From: Fidelibacterota bacterium
GTDB lineage: Bacteria; Fidelibacterota; UBA8477; JABMPR01
DNA length: 64,000 nucleotides
Direction of reading: 5' to 3'
Assembly (NCBI GenBank): GCA_018673925.1
Contig: JABHBL010000088.1
Span: 66,516 to 130,515 of the forward strand
A program made the position numbers and the translations under genes. The notes below the pieces were generated by a model, which had not been told where the DNA came from, did no database searches, and was given only the letters and a program-made list of their open reading frames with translations. Shown in pieces: positions 36,903 to 46,353 of the stretch (position 1 is the first letter of the stretch; each line of letters begins with the position of its first letter).

Positions 36903-39900
36903 TGCCAGATTCCAATTCTTGTAGATTTACTCTCAACACTTTCTCAATATTGCTGGACAGTGCTTGTCCTTCATTAAACAGTTGAACATTCATAAAGAGT
37001 TCACGTACTCCCACGACTCCTTCAGGAGCATTAATCTGAACTGGTGAGACGATTTCCAGGCCACCAACTTCAAGTGTTTGACCCCATGTTTTGAAGGTAC
37101 CTGCAACATCAACATACTCTAAATCTGTTGGAAGCGCTAGTGTAATAGCGATGGAATCAGCAGTAGCATAGGCTGGGTAACTCATGTTCAGCAACAATGT
37201 TGATGATTGGTTAGCTGGAATACTCAGGGCAGAATCAGGTGCCATAGTTTCAAGGGCATTCACTGGAATAACAATCTTCTGCTGCAGTGATTCTTTAATG
37301 ACATCCAGTTCGAGAAGGGCAGCTTCACCGACTTCAGCATTCACCAATACTTCAACCCGACGGTTGGTTGCTCGGCCAATCCAGGTTTCATTGTCACCAA
37401 CAGGATAGTGAGGACCTAATCCATGAGTATGAATATTCTCAGGATTCAAATTATAATTCTCGATGAGGAAGTTCTTCACACTGATGGCTCTCCAATCGGA
37501 TAGCAGCATATTGAATTCCAGGCTACCACGGTCATCGGTGAAACCTTCGATAACAATCTCAATATCTGGCTGCCATGAGAGGAAATCACCCAGTTTACGT
37601 AGACTTGGTTCGGCGGAAGGTTTGAGATCTGCAGAACCAACATCAAACTGTGTACCCTCAAGGATCATGTTGAAAGACAGGGTTTCAACCAAGGTAGAAA
37701 TACGAGTTTCAAGCGTATCAGTTACGATCAGGTTTCCATCTTCATCCATGAGTTCAAGGTGAGCGGAAACAACACCAGTGTTCTGGACTAATTCATAGTC
37801 ATCTGGCTTCATGGCTACGTCAAACTCGGTATGCTTCTGAGCATCCCAGTCACCGAAGGTCCATACATCACGTTCTTCGCCACTGACAATTGGCTCCAGA
37901 TTTGTTGAATCAATAGTAGCAGTACCAGGTTTATAAATAAATCCTGGGGGCAATTCCTGGTGGAAACGTACACTACGTACGGGTATTTCACCTGTGTAAT
38001 TAATGTCATACATAAACTCAAGCTGGTTGAATTCAGAATCTTCTTCAGCGGCATTGTAGAACACCATTTCTACACGACGGTTCATTGAACGACCTTCGGG
38101 TGTGCCACCATCTTGAAGTGGCTCGGAAGCACCCATTCCAGCAGCAGTGATACGAGATTCACTAATACCCATGGTCTGAACAAGGTAGGTTCTGATAGCT
38201 AGTGCTCTAGATTCAGAAAGCTCCTGATTATCTCTAAAGCCACTTCCAGGAGCGACTGGGAGATGATCTGTATGACCCTTGATATCCAGGTTGATCTGGG
38301 TCTGCCATTTCATTAAATCGCCGATATTCCTGAGTTCATTAAAAATTTCACTCTGCAGTGTTGCGGAGCCAGAAACAAAACCGATTCTGACCAACAGGCT
38401 CCAAGGTTTGTACACGAGGAGTCTAAATTCTTCTGTGAGCATCTCTGTTTTCATTTCCAGAGTTGACTCTTTGCTAAGGACACTGAAAAGCTCTAGTTTT
38501 TCTAAAGGAATGTTGATGTTAATGCTATCCCCTGAAAAGAGCGTAGCATTCCATGAGTTTGCAGCCAATCCAAGAGAATCAACAGTGGAATCAATGGAGA
38601 AGAGTCTTCCATAGGAAGGCAGGCTGCTATCGTCAACGCGCAAGGTCAAATCGCCCAGGGCTGCTTTTTTAAAGATGAATCTACCAAGACTATCGGTCAT
38701 GGTGGCTCTGGAGTCATTCAAGAGCATGACCAGGTCAGATTGGACTTCTTCACCTGGATCAAAAATACCATTACGATTCTTATCGTAGAAGGCGGTACCA
38801 GTAAGTGTACCAGGTACTGAAATTTCACGCAGGGCGAAATTCGATTTTGCTATACTTGCAGCAGCGACACGAACCATCTTACTCTGAGTATCACCAAGAT
38901 AATCTGGAGAATCGAGGATAATCTCGCTCAGGGCTGGGAGTGTACGTTCGTTAACTCGGATGACATGCATACCAGCTTCAACATCAGGAACACTGTATTT
39001 TCCATATTCGTCTGTGATGATTCTAGCACCATTCTCCATTATGAGCTCGACATTTTTAACTGTCTCTTCATTCTCATCATGAATTCCATTGGCGTTGGTG
39101 TCATAATAGACTTTACCGATGATAAGACCACGGTCACTAAACAGACCTGGTTTTACAACAACATCAGCAGTTGCGAGATTGGAAATCACAGGGAAGCCCA
39201 GCAGGGTGTGTGCCCTGGCCATAACTTCATTTGTGTTGGTTCCTTCACGGCTATTCATACCAGCAATAATACGGTATTTCATCGTGAAGGTATCACCTGG
39301 TTGTAAGGTATCACTTATTATCCAGGACATTGCCAGACGTTTGCCGACTGCTTCCTGGAGAGTAGGATCACCAATTTTTGAACCATCCAGGTAACTGGTG
39401 TTCTTGCGGAATTTAAAACCATATGGCAGCACATCTTCAACAACAAAGTCATGAACGATGTCATCAGCGCTGGTATTGGTCATTTTGACTGTATAGGTAA
39501 CTACATCGCCGATTTCAATAACACGACGATTACTCTGTTTTGTGACTTTCAAGAAGGGGAAGATGATCTTCGTCTTCGCTCTGGAGTTAATATTTCTGTC
39601 ACTCCAGGTACTATCGATTGTACTTGCAACCAGTGCCTTATTCTCAATCCATCCTAGACCAGCATCAATTGTGATCTTGGCATCGAAATCGATGTGGAGT
39701 GAGTCCCCAAGTTGGATATCGCTTCTACTGAAGCTCATCTCATTTGTAATGGGGTCCAAACCTTCGTAGATCGTGTTCACATCAGTTACAACTGTGTTGG
39801 CGATCAAATCTAGTCCGGTGGGCAGATAATCAGTTACAAATACAGAATCGTTGAACGTCACGTCCTGTGTACCAAAGTCCAGTCTGTAATGCAATGTATC

Positions 39901-42900
39901 ACCGACAGCTGCTTCAAGCTTGTCCACCGTTTTGAGCATAAAGAAGGGTGAACTTCTCAGAGTAACATTGGCATTTACAACATACAGACCTGGGGTAGTC
40001 AGATTAACATCAAGACCACCATCGCTATATGAACTAATACCATTGTAAACGACTTGGAGACTGTAGGTACCTGGTAAAAGATTCGTGAAGAAATATTTAC
40101 CGGTAGAATCCGTGTATGTCGAATCAGTCATATGATGATCAGAGGCCTTTGGAAGTGTAATTGTAGAATCAGTGACTTCACCATTTACGATGACGAGGAT
40201 GCTATCTTCGGCAATGATCTCGCCTGTGATCTCGTCATATAGGAATCCAGATACAGAGTTGAGATTGGTAACTAGGCTACCTTCGCTTGGTGTATTAATC
40301 TCAATTTCTTGTACTGTTTCATAGGCAACTCCATTATCCCCAATCATGGTATAGATAATCTGATATAGATCATCCTGATAGATAGGAATAAGGTAATACC
40401 CATTTGCATCGGTGCTGTCATGCCCTGCATAGGCACCAGTATCGACACAACGTAATTCGACTCTTATATCCTCTTGTGGAATACCTTCATAATTATAGAT
40501 AATTCCATCAAAGGCACCGATGATAAAGGTGACTTGAGTCGTGTCATCAGCCCATTGGGTAGGTGCGAAAATGGCTCTTGCATAAGGAGTAGCCGTAATA
40601 GATTCAAAGGTAACTGTATCAGCAACCAGTGTACTGTAAGCCACACCATCAATTGTCGATGTGATCGCTAATGAGTCAGGAATGGTTCCTAAATCAGTAT
40701 AGAAGTTCACATCTACGCCATCTGGAACAGGATTGCCCAGGAAGGAAAATACCTGAGCTGCCAGAGTTGATGTAGCAGCACCATTTCCAAGAATTGTTCT
40801 AGGCTGTGCATTCACAACAATACTAAGGGGAAGAATGTTGGTTGTAAGTGCCACGGCGGGAATTGCGTCTGATTCATTTGAAACCATCCAGGCGCGATTT
40901 CCAACTTGTTCACCATGACCCAACATTTCATCTACAGTTGTTGTGATCTGGAAACTTTCAGCTTGTTCAACGTTCAGCGCTCCGATAGACCATTGGAGTG
41001 AGTGGGAGGCTGCATCATAGATATAGTCTCCAGTTGCACTAAGGAAAGTGACTCGAGAATCGAGCGTATCCAGAATGCTTACTTCGCTAGCATGATCGGT
41101 ACCCCAGTTAGCAACATCAATTTGATAATTGATGGTATCGCCAGGAAAGACTTCTAAATCTGCAGTTTTAGTAAAAACAAATTCAGGAGCTGCCTCAATG
41201 ATAGCCAACCAGGTTGCTGTAGCCTGTAGTTCTCCATCTGCATAGATGTATGCAGTATTAGGTAATTCCATACCATTGGGTAGGGGGTAAATAACCTGTA
41301 CATCAATGGTAAACTCATTCGCTGGTTCACTTTTCTTAGTGAGCAGGCTCGATTCACTCGATGACTTACCACTATTTTTATTAGCAGCAGTTCCTGGCTC
41401 AACTGGTTCAAGATCACCAACATACCATGTCACTGAGTGACTGTTAGAATCATAGACACCACCGTTGGTGGCGTTTAGGAAATCAACTTCTGCAGGGAGT
41501 GAGTCAACCACGACTACGTTCACTGCTGTAGTATCTCCATGATTCTCAAATGAGAGATCGTATGTGATAAATTCACCTGCTTCGATAACAGCAGTATCAC
41601 CTACGAGTACAATGTCCATAATTGGAGCACGTACAATTACCGTGTGTATATCAACACTTTGTGCACCTTGGTCACAACTAATGAGACCTCTAACCGGAAT
41701 AACAGCAGCTCCAATAAAATCATCAGGAACCTTCGCTGTAATGTCTATGATACCATTATCACCAGGATTCAGATCATCCAGATTCCAGGTAATAATTCCA
41801 GTTTCAGAATCATACGTATGTTCACGTGAAGCATTGAGATATTCCAGATCAGTTCCCAGTGAATCAGTAAGCAAAACACCAGTGGCTGTTTCGGTTCCCA
41901 AATTGCTATAGTCTAGTCTGAGCTGTAGGGTGTCCCCTGCCACAACAGTACTGGTTCCACTCATATCCAGAACGAGTCCAGGAGCTGAGAGTATTTCAGT
42001 TAGAGCTGTAGATTGGGATACACTTCCTTCAACACAAGAAAGGTGTGCAGTGTTTTCGAGCGTGGTACCATCGACAACTGGATAGTCAACATAAGTGACA
42101 AGTGCAATTGAATCGGTGGCACTTGAGGCGATCTCATTCACATTCCAGAGAATGCTGTGAGACGCTTCATCATAAGTAAAATCACCAGTGGCAGAGCCTA
42201 AGGAAACATGTGCGGGTAGGGTATCAGTCAAGGCTACATCATGAGCCATTGAGTTTCCAGTATTACTCATAATAAATGTGTAAACCAGTGAGTCCCCTGC
42301 CTGGACAGTTGCAGTTGATCGTTTCTCTAGTACCAATTCCGGGAAAGCTGCCAGTGACACAACATGGTCACCCCAGCTGGTTCCAGCATTGGATGTTGAG
42401 ATCCATGCTCTGTTCGTGATTTCAGGTCGGGCCTCTAGTAAGGATCCGACCGTTGTAACTACATTCAGGGTAATAACATTTCCAGCATTCAGGGTACCTA
42501 GCGTCCACTCAACCGCGCCATTTTCGAAAACGCCACCATTGGATGCAGATACAAACTCCAGGGGTTCTGGAAGTGTATCAAGCACTGAGATGGTATTCAC
42601 AAGATCCGGTGAAGTATTATCGATGGTAATCGTAAACTCTACCGTATCACCAAAAGCATATTCCTGATCAGCAGCCCATTTACTAATGGTCTGAATCCAG
42701 GGATTTGCAAATGAGTGAACTGAAGCTTCTTTCGAAACTCCCTGAGCATTCTCAACTGATGCAAGGTTGGTTAGGTCTGCATTGGCAGGCATAGTCGCAT
42801 CAACGATAACATCCAAGGAGACGCTAATAGAGTCTCCCGGCATCATTTCGCCAACATTCCAGGACACAGAGCCATCCACAAATGATCCCGAGTGGGATGC

Positions 42901-43581
42901 ACTTATAAATGAAATGTGTTCTGGCAATTCGTCATTAATGATTGTTGCAGTTGATGGGATATTGCCAGTATTGTATACATTAATACTATAGTGAACTGTA
43001 TCTCCAATAGCGGAGACATCTTCAGCTACCATTTTTGTAATCAATAGATCTGAATGTGCACCGATGTTTACATCAGCTGATTCGCTAGCTAGAAGAAATC
43101 CATCAGGAATGGCCAACCAGGCTGTATTCGATATTACCTCATCGGCCAACAGATTCTCATCTACCAGAACTCCAAGCTCAAATACCAGTGTTTGGCCTCC
43201 AGCAATGCTGTCGACATTCCAAACTGCTACTTGATTTGATACACTGGCTTCAGGGATGCTTGAAAAGATATCAAGACCGGAACTCAGTGTGTCTGTGATG
43301 GTAAACGGTGCAGGGGAAATGTTTCCCGTATTTGTAACAGTGATTGTATAGTTCAAACTCTCGCCTGGTGCAACAACAGTTGCACTAGCGGTTTTGGAGA
43401 TTTCCAGCAGATACCCTTCAGATACGATTGTAGTAATCGTATTTGAGTAGCCCACAAATGTTGTTCCACTACCATCTTGATGGGATGATTGGGCAACATT
43501 TATGATCTCGGTACCAACTGGAACCTGACCAAAAACCACGGCTCCCATGAGGGAGATTAAGGCGAGAATTCGTCTCATCAT
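36895..43581 (-). CDS. Giant surface protein: DUF11 repeats, SdrD-B and two OmpA domains
   Basis: 2228 aa. Signal peptide 1-19. DUF11-type repeats of about 120 residues begin near 58, 178, 296, 415, 535, 654 and 801, with two more near 1213 and 1342. An Ig-like (invasin type) domain lies at about 918-1020 and carboxypeptidase-regulatory-like domains at 1021-1200. SdrD-B-like units with calcium loops DTNANGIHDENEE and DKNRNGIFDPGEE are near 1486 and 1595. OmpA-like domains cover about 1725-1842 (TD at 1771-1772, SRA at 1791-1793, NRRVE at 1834) and 1965-2080 (TD at 2015-2016, WRA, NRRVE at 2073). A beta domain ends the protein. OmpA domains suggest peptidoglycan contact; DUF11 arrays suggest a long stalk or adhesin. 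No type IX sorting domain seen. Confidence 0.8.
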   Translation of the reverse strand: MMRRILALISLMGAVVFGQVPVGTEIINVAQSSHQDGSGTTFVGYSNTITTIVSEGYLLEISKTASATVVAPGESLNYTITVTNTGNISPAPFTITDTLSSGLDIFSSIPEASVSNQVAVWNVDSIAGGQTLVFELGVLVDENLLADEVISNTAWLAIPDGFLLASESADVNIGAHSDLLITKMVAEDVSAIGDTVHYSINVYNTGNIPSTATIINDELPEHISFISASHSGSFVDGSVSWNVGEMMPGDSISVSLDVIVDATMPANADLTNLASVENAQGVSKEASVHSFANPWIQTISKWAADQEYAFGDTVEFTITIDNTSPDLVNTISVLDTLPEPLEFVSASNGGVFENGAVEWTLGTLNAGNVITLNVVTTVGSLLEARPEITNRAWISTSNAGTSWGDHVVSLAAFPELVLEKRSTATVQAGDSLVYTFIMSNTGNSMAHDVALTDTLPAHVSLGSATGDFTYDEASHSILWNVNEIASSATDSIALVTYVDYPVVDGTTLENTAHLSCVEGSVSQSTALTEILSAPGLVLDMSGTSTVVAGDTLQLRLDYSNLGTETATGVLLTDSLGTDLEYLNASREHTYDSETGIITWNLDDLNPGDNGIIDITAKVPDDFIGAAVIPVRGLISCDQGAQSVDIHTVIVRAPIMDIVLVGDTAVIEAGEFITYDLSFENHGDTTAVNVVVVDSLPAEVDFLNATNGGVYDSNSHSVTWYVGDLEPVEPGTAANKNSGKSSSESSLLTKKSEPANEFTIDVQVIYPLPNGMELPNTAYIYADGELQATATWLAIIEAAPEFVFTKTADLEVFPGDTINYQIDVANWGTDHASEVSILDTLDSRVTFLSATGDYIYDAASHSLQWSIGALNVEQAESFQITTTVDEMLGHGEQVGNRAWMVSNESDAIPAVALTTNILPLSIVVNAQPRTILGNGAATSTLAAQVFSFLGNPVPDGVDVNFYTDLGTIPDSLAITSTIDGVAYSTLVADTVTFESITATPYARAIFAPTQWADDTTQVTFIIGAFDGIIYNYEGIPQEDIRVELRCVDTGAYAGHDSTDANGYYLIPIYQDDLYQIIYTMIGDNGVAYETVQEIEINTPSEGSLVTNLNSVSGFLYDEITGEIIAEDSILVIVNGEVTDSTITLPKASDHHMTDSTYTDSTGKYFFTNLLPGTYSLQVVYNGISSYSDGGLDVNLTTPGLYVVNANVTLRSSPFFMLKTVDKLEAAVGDTLHYRLDFGTQDVTFNDSVFVTDYLPTGLDLIANTVVTDVNTIYEGLDPITNEMSFSRSDIQLGDSLHIDFDAKITIDAGLGWIENKALVASTIDSTWSDRNINSRAKTKIIFPFLKVTKQSNRRVIEIGDVVTYTVKMTNTSADDIVHDFVVEDVLPYGFKFRKNTSYLDGSKIGDPTLQEAVGKRLAMSWIISDTLQPGDTFTMKYRIIAGMNSREGTNTNEVMARAHTLLGFPVISNLATADVVVKPGLFSDRGLIIGKVYYDTNANGIHDENEETVKNVELIMENGARIITDEYGKYSVPDVEAGMHVIRVNERTLPALSEIILDSPDYLGDTQSKMVRVAAASIAKSNFALREISVPGTLTGTAFYDKNRNGIFDPGEEVQSDLVMLLNDSRATMTDSLGRFIFKKAALGDLTLRVDDSSLPSYGRLFSIDSTVDSLGLAANSWNATLFSGDSININIPLEKLELFSVLSKESTLEMKTEMLTEEFRLLVYKPWSLLVRIGFVSGSATLQSEIFNELRNIGDLMKWQTQINLDIKGHTDHLPVAPGSGFRDNQELSESRALAIRTYLVQTMGISESRITAAGMGASEPLQDGGTPEGRSMNRRVEMVFYNAAEEDSEFNQLEFMYDINYTGEIPVRSVRFHQELPPGFIYKPGTATIDSTNLEPIVSGEERDVWTFGDWDAQKHTEFDVAMKPDDYELVQNTGVVSAHLELMDEDGNLIVTDTLETRISTLVETLSFNMILEGTQFDVGSADLKPSAEPSLRKLGDFLSWQPDIEIVIEGFTDDRGSLEFNMLLSDWRAISVKNFLIENYNLNPENIHTHGLGPHYPVGDNETWIGRATNRRVEVLVNAEVGEAALLELDVIKESLQQKIVIPVNALETMAPDSALSIPANQSSTLLLNMSYPAYATADSIAITLALPTDLEYVDVAGTFKTWGQTLEVGGLEIVSPVQINAPEGVVGVRELFMNVQLFNEGQALSSNIEKVLRVNLQELESGNE

Positions 43582-43644
43582 CCGCTCACGGGATTCGTGT
43601 GGAGGGTTTTGAACCTAATAATCACTAGCTAACCTTCGATAACC

Positions 43645-45426
43645 TTATTTGACAGTTACCTGGAAAGTCAGTGTATGAGCAGCGGCAGCAGCCATTGAAG
43701 GAAAACTCCAAACAACATCTGTTCCTGTGTAGGCAGCTCCATCAGCATCATCATCATCATCTACTGTTGGATCACCGTCGCCGTCGATTGTCATACTGTC
43801 AAGCACATATGCTGTGTTCACCAGATCAATAGCATCTGAAACGACTACTGTTGTGGCTTCGCCAGTACCGACATTTGTAACAACAATGGTATAGGTCAGC
43901 GTTACTCCAGGTGCAGCAGAGTTCACGTCACCGTTGAAATATTCTGTCCCACCATGGGTCACTGATTTAAGCAAGGTCAGAGTTGGTGCAGTACATGTAG
44001 TACCAGCAGTATCTGTACCTGTTGCAACTACTGGAGGGGCTTCAGCAGCTCCACCCTGAGAAGTTGCAGTGAAGGTGGTTGCGTCCACTGATGTATCACC
44101 AGTTCCAACAGGAATGGTTCCAACAGCAATGAAGTTTCCAACTCCTGCAGCTAGCAAAGATCCTGTCTCTGTTACCGCAAGGTTATCAATTTCATTCTGA
44201 GTTAGTATTCCATCATCATTCAAGTCTACATAAAACACCCATGTGACATAAGTTGAAGCGAAAGACAGATCGAAATTATCAGAACCGTTACCACCATTAG
44301 TTACGGTGAAGGCATACTCAAAAGTATCGCCTGGATCACCGACGAAAACATCATCAACACCTTCTGTACCGAGCAGAGCTAATGCTACACCATATGTCTG
44401 TGCAACATCTACTCCTCCAGCAGGAAAATTAGTTTCATCCGGATATTCCGGTGTATAAGGATCTCCTGCAAGATTCTCGTAGGTAAATGAAGGACTATTC
44501 GCTGGGAAATCGATAGGATCACCCGCTGCAAGGCCAGCATCTGCGATAGCATCAAACTGGATACATATCGTAGCAGCACCATCTAGGTCCGCCAGGAATA
44601 GTTCTAGAGTGTCTCCACGGAAGTGATAATCTCCGTAGGGAGCTGCAGTAGCAATTGTCAGAAAGTTGGATCCACCGTCAATACTTACAGACGATAGATT
44701 CAAAGTAGTGTTAGATGGCATTACAGTCCGGTAAATAGGATTGTAAGCAGTTGCAGTTCCATCGTTATCGAAACAGGAAATAAAAGTGATAGCGTCACCA
44801 GGAGCAGGTGTCTCATCACCAGTTTCGATAATTGTAGTACCGTTGATGGTAGCTTCCTGGATAGTTGTGACCAGGGTGATAACATCAGTTACAGTTCCGT
44901 TAACCGTATAACCTGCGGTTGCTGTGAGCGTTACAGTATGTACATCGCCCTCAGCTCCACCATCAACATCAGTTACCTTGATTAACAGGTCATAAGTACC
45001 AGCCATTGCCAATGCAGTTGTACTGGAGACGACCAGATCTGTACCGGCATCAATATCACCTTCACCATCAACATCATGGTAAATCTCGATATTGTATGTA
45101 CCACCAGCAGGAACTACGGCACCAGTAGCTGCTAGGCCAAAGGTGTCAGAACCGTTACCATCATTGGTCACGGTCACTGGATACAGAGTTGATGTCATAG
45201 ACTGGATTGTCTGTGACTGGTTTCCACCTTGACTCACACCAGCGACTTGACTCACAGTAGTTGTGACCACAAGTGACTGGACCTGCGTCATGGCATTTCC
45301 ATTGGCATCATCGTAATTACCAATCGCTTGATTGGTGATGTCAGTGCCAGCAGCTGTGATGGCACTTGCTGTCGCTACCATGCCAAACATGGTAATTGCG
45401 ACGATTAAGAAGCGTATAGGTTTCAT
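43645..45426 (-). CDS. DUF11-type surface protein with calcium-loop motifs
   Basis: 593 aa from ATG 45426, preceded by AAGGAGGG and giving a clean signal peptide MKPIRFLIVAITMFGMVATA. The frame is open further; an ATG at 45516 overlaps the upstream stop (ATGA) and would add 30 polar residues. The mature part begins TAAGTDITNQAIGNY, resembling the N-terminus of the giant protein (GTEIINVAQ). Beta-rich repeats with NDGNGSDTF/NGGNGSDNF motifs follow. An EF-hand-like loop DLNDDGILTQNE sits near residue 400, and DUF11-like LTLLKSVTHGG with GVTLTYTIVVTN at the C-terminus. Low Lys/Arg content. Role in adhesion or surface layer is inferred. Confidence 0.72.
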   Translation of the reverse strand: MKPIRFLIVAITMFGMVATASAITAAGTDITNQAIGNYDDANGNAMTQVQSLVVTTTVSQVAGVSQGGNQSQTIQSMTSTLYPVTVTNDGNGSDTFGLAATGAVVPAGGTYNIEIYHDVDGEGDIDAGTDLVVSSTTALAMAGTYDLLIKVTDVDGGAEGDVHTVTLTATAGYTVNGTVTDVITLVTTIQEATINGTTIIETGDETPAPGDAITFISCFDNDGTATAYNPIYRTVMPSNTTLNLSSVSIDGGSNFLTIATAAPYGDYHFRGDTLELFLADLDGAATICIQFDAIADAGLAAGDPIDFPANSPSFTYENLAGDPYTPEYPDETNFPAGGVDVAQTYGVALALLGTEGVDDVFVGDPGDTFEYAFTVTNGGNGSDNFDLSFASTYVTWVFYVDLNDDGILTQNEIDNLAVTETGSLLAAGVGNFIAVGTIPVGTGDTSVDATTFTATSQGGAAEAPPVVATGTDTAGTTCTAPTLTLLKSVTHGGTEYFNGDVNSAAPGVTLTYTIVVTNVGTGEATTVVVSDAIDLVNTAYVLDSMTIDGDGDPTVDDDDDADGAAYTGTDVVWSFPSMAAAAAHTLTFQVTVK

Positions 45427-45512
45427 TTTAAACCCTCCTTTTGTTAGCTTCTGTTTGTGTTTCATATTTTTGGATTCCATCTTGGAATCATCGTTTTTAA
45501 TAGTTTTGATAA

Positions 45513-46007
45513 TCATTTGTTTACCTCTACCAGAAACTCCATGGTTGATACATCGCCAGGAGCTAGATCTTTGGAGATGTTCCACATGATGTGAGTGATC
45601 ATTTCTGGTGTTGCTTCACGCTTCACCAGGATACCCTTTGAATTTCTCACTGTATAGAACGGAGGCCATGCCATGTAGGTATTGCCCTGATTCATCGAAT
45701 AGGTGATCTCGGTATCCATACCCCTGGCACTATTCGGGACATATGTCACACCAGCGGGAATTGGATCCACAATCTCAGGATTCTTCATCAGACCATCACC
45801 TACATTTGAGGCGGTAATGACGTAACGGAGTGTGTCACCAGGGATGTAATTAACCAGGGATGCATCTTTCATTTCAGCTGGAGTCAGGTTGACTTTTTGA
45901 TCGTCAATATGAATATCCAGCTTTGGAGTTCCCTGGGCCATAACCATCGAAAGAGTTACAATGGCATATATTGCGTATTTTGTAATATTGCCTAACACAT
46001 CTTTCAT
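45513..46007 (-). CDS. Single-DUF11-domain exported protein
   Basis: 164 aa from ATG 46007, which has GAAGGAGAG upstream and starts a signal peptide ending SMVMAQG. One DUF11 domain follows: YIPGDTLRYVITASNVGDG, IVDPIPAGVTYVPNSA and LAPGDVSTMEFLVEV. The same frame is open back to 46349, and a second candidate start at ATG 46319 with AAGGAAGAG would add 104 polar residues before the signal segment. First gene of the surface cluster; its stop overlaps an alternative start of the next gene by four bases. Confidence 0.7.
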   Translation of the reverse strand: MKDVLGNITKYAIYAIVTLSMVMAQGTPKLDIHIDDQKVNLTPAEMKDASLVNYIPGDTLRYVITASNVGDGLMKNPEIVDPIPAGVTYVPNSARGMDTEITYSMNQGNTYMAWPPFYTVRNSKGILVKREATPEMITHIMWNISKDLAPGDVSTMEFLVEVNK

Positions 46008-46338
46008 TTCTCTCTCCTTCAACTCGATTTGATTACCTACCAGATTGCTCTTCATTTCATTTTTTTTTGAAGTTTTCTGAGCTGATTTTTCACCTGTTCT
46101 TGATGTGAGAATTGTCACATTAAAAATGGATTTAATCATCTGGTCAGTGTGATTCTGAACCGAAGTTTTTCTAATTTTCCAAGCTCCAGTCAGACTGCTG
46201 TTCTCAGCATTCATTCCGGCAATTGCCATCTCGGATGATTTCAGCCAATTCGTTTTTGACGAGACAGAAGTTCTCTCTCTCGTTGTTTGGCTACTGTATG
46301 TTTCGTTTCTCGTTCTCATAATCTCTTCCTTATATAAG

Positions 46339-46353
46339 TCAAATGACATGCCA
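46339..46353 (-). promoter_or_regulatory. Sigma-54-like promoter motif before the DUF11 cluster
   Basis: On the minus strand TGGCATG-TCAT-TTGA, the same pattern as at 383-397 and 1767-1781. Transcription would start near 46328, just before the ATG at 46319 and about 320 nt before the preferred start at 46007. Two TGTGACA repeats lie 85-115 bases upstream. Confidence 0.45.

Noticed and set aside
33807-45426. Type IX secretion sorting domain on the large surface proteins
   Set aside because: The C-termini lack the usual short CTD pattern with conserved Gly and Lys; OmpA and DUF11 domains reach near the ends.
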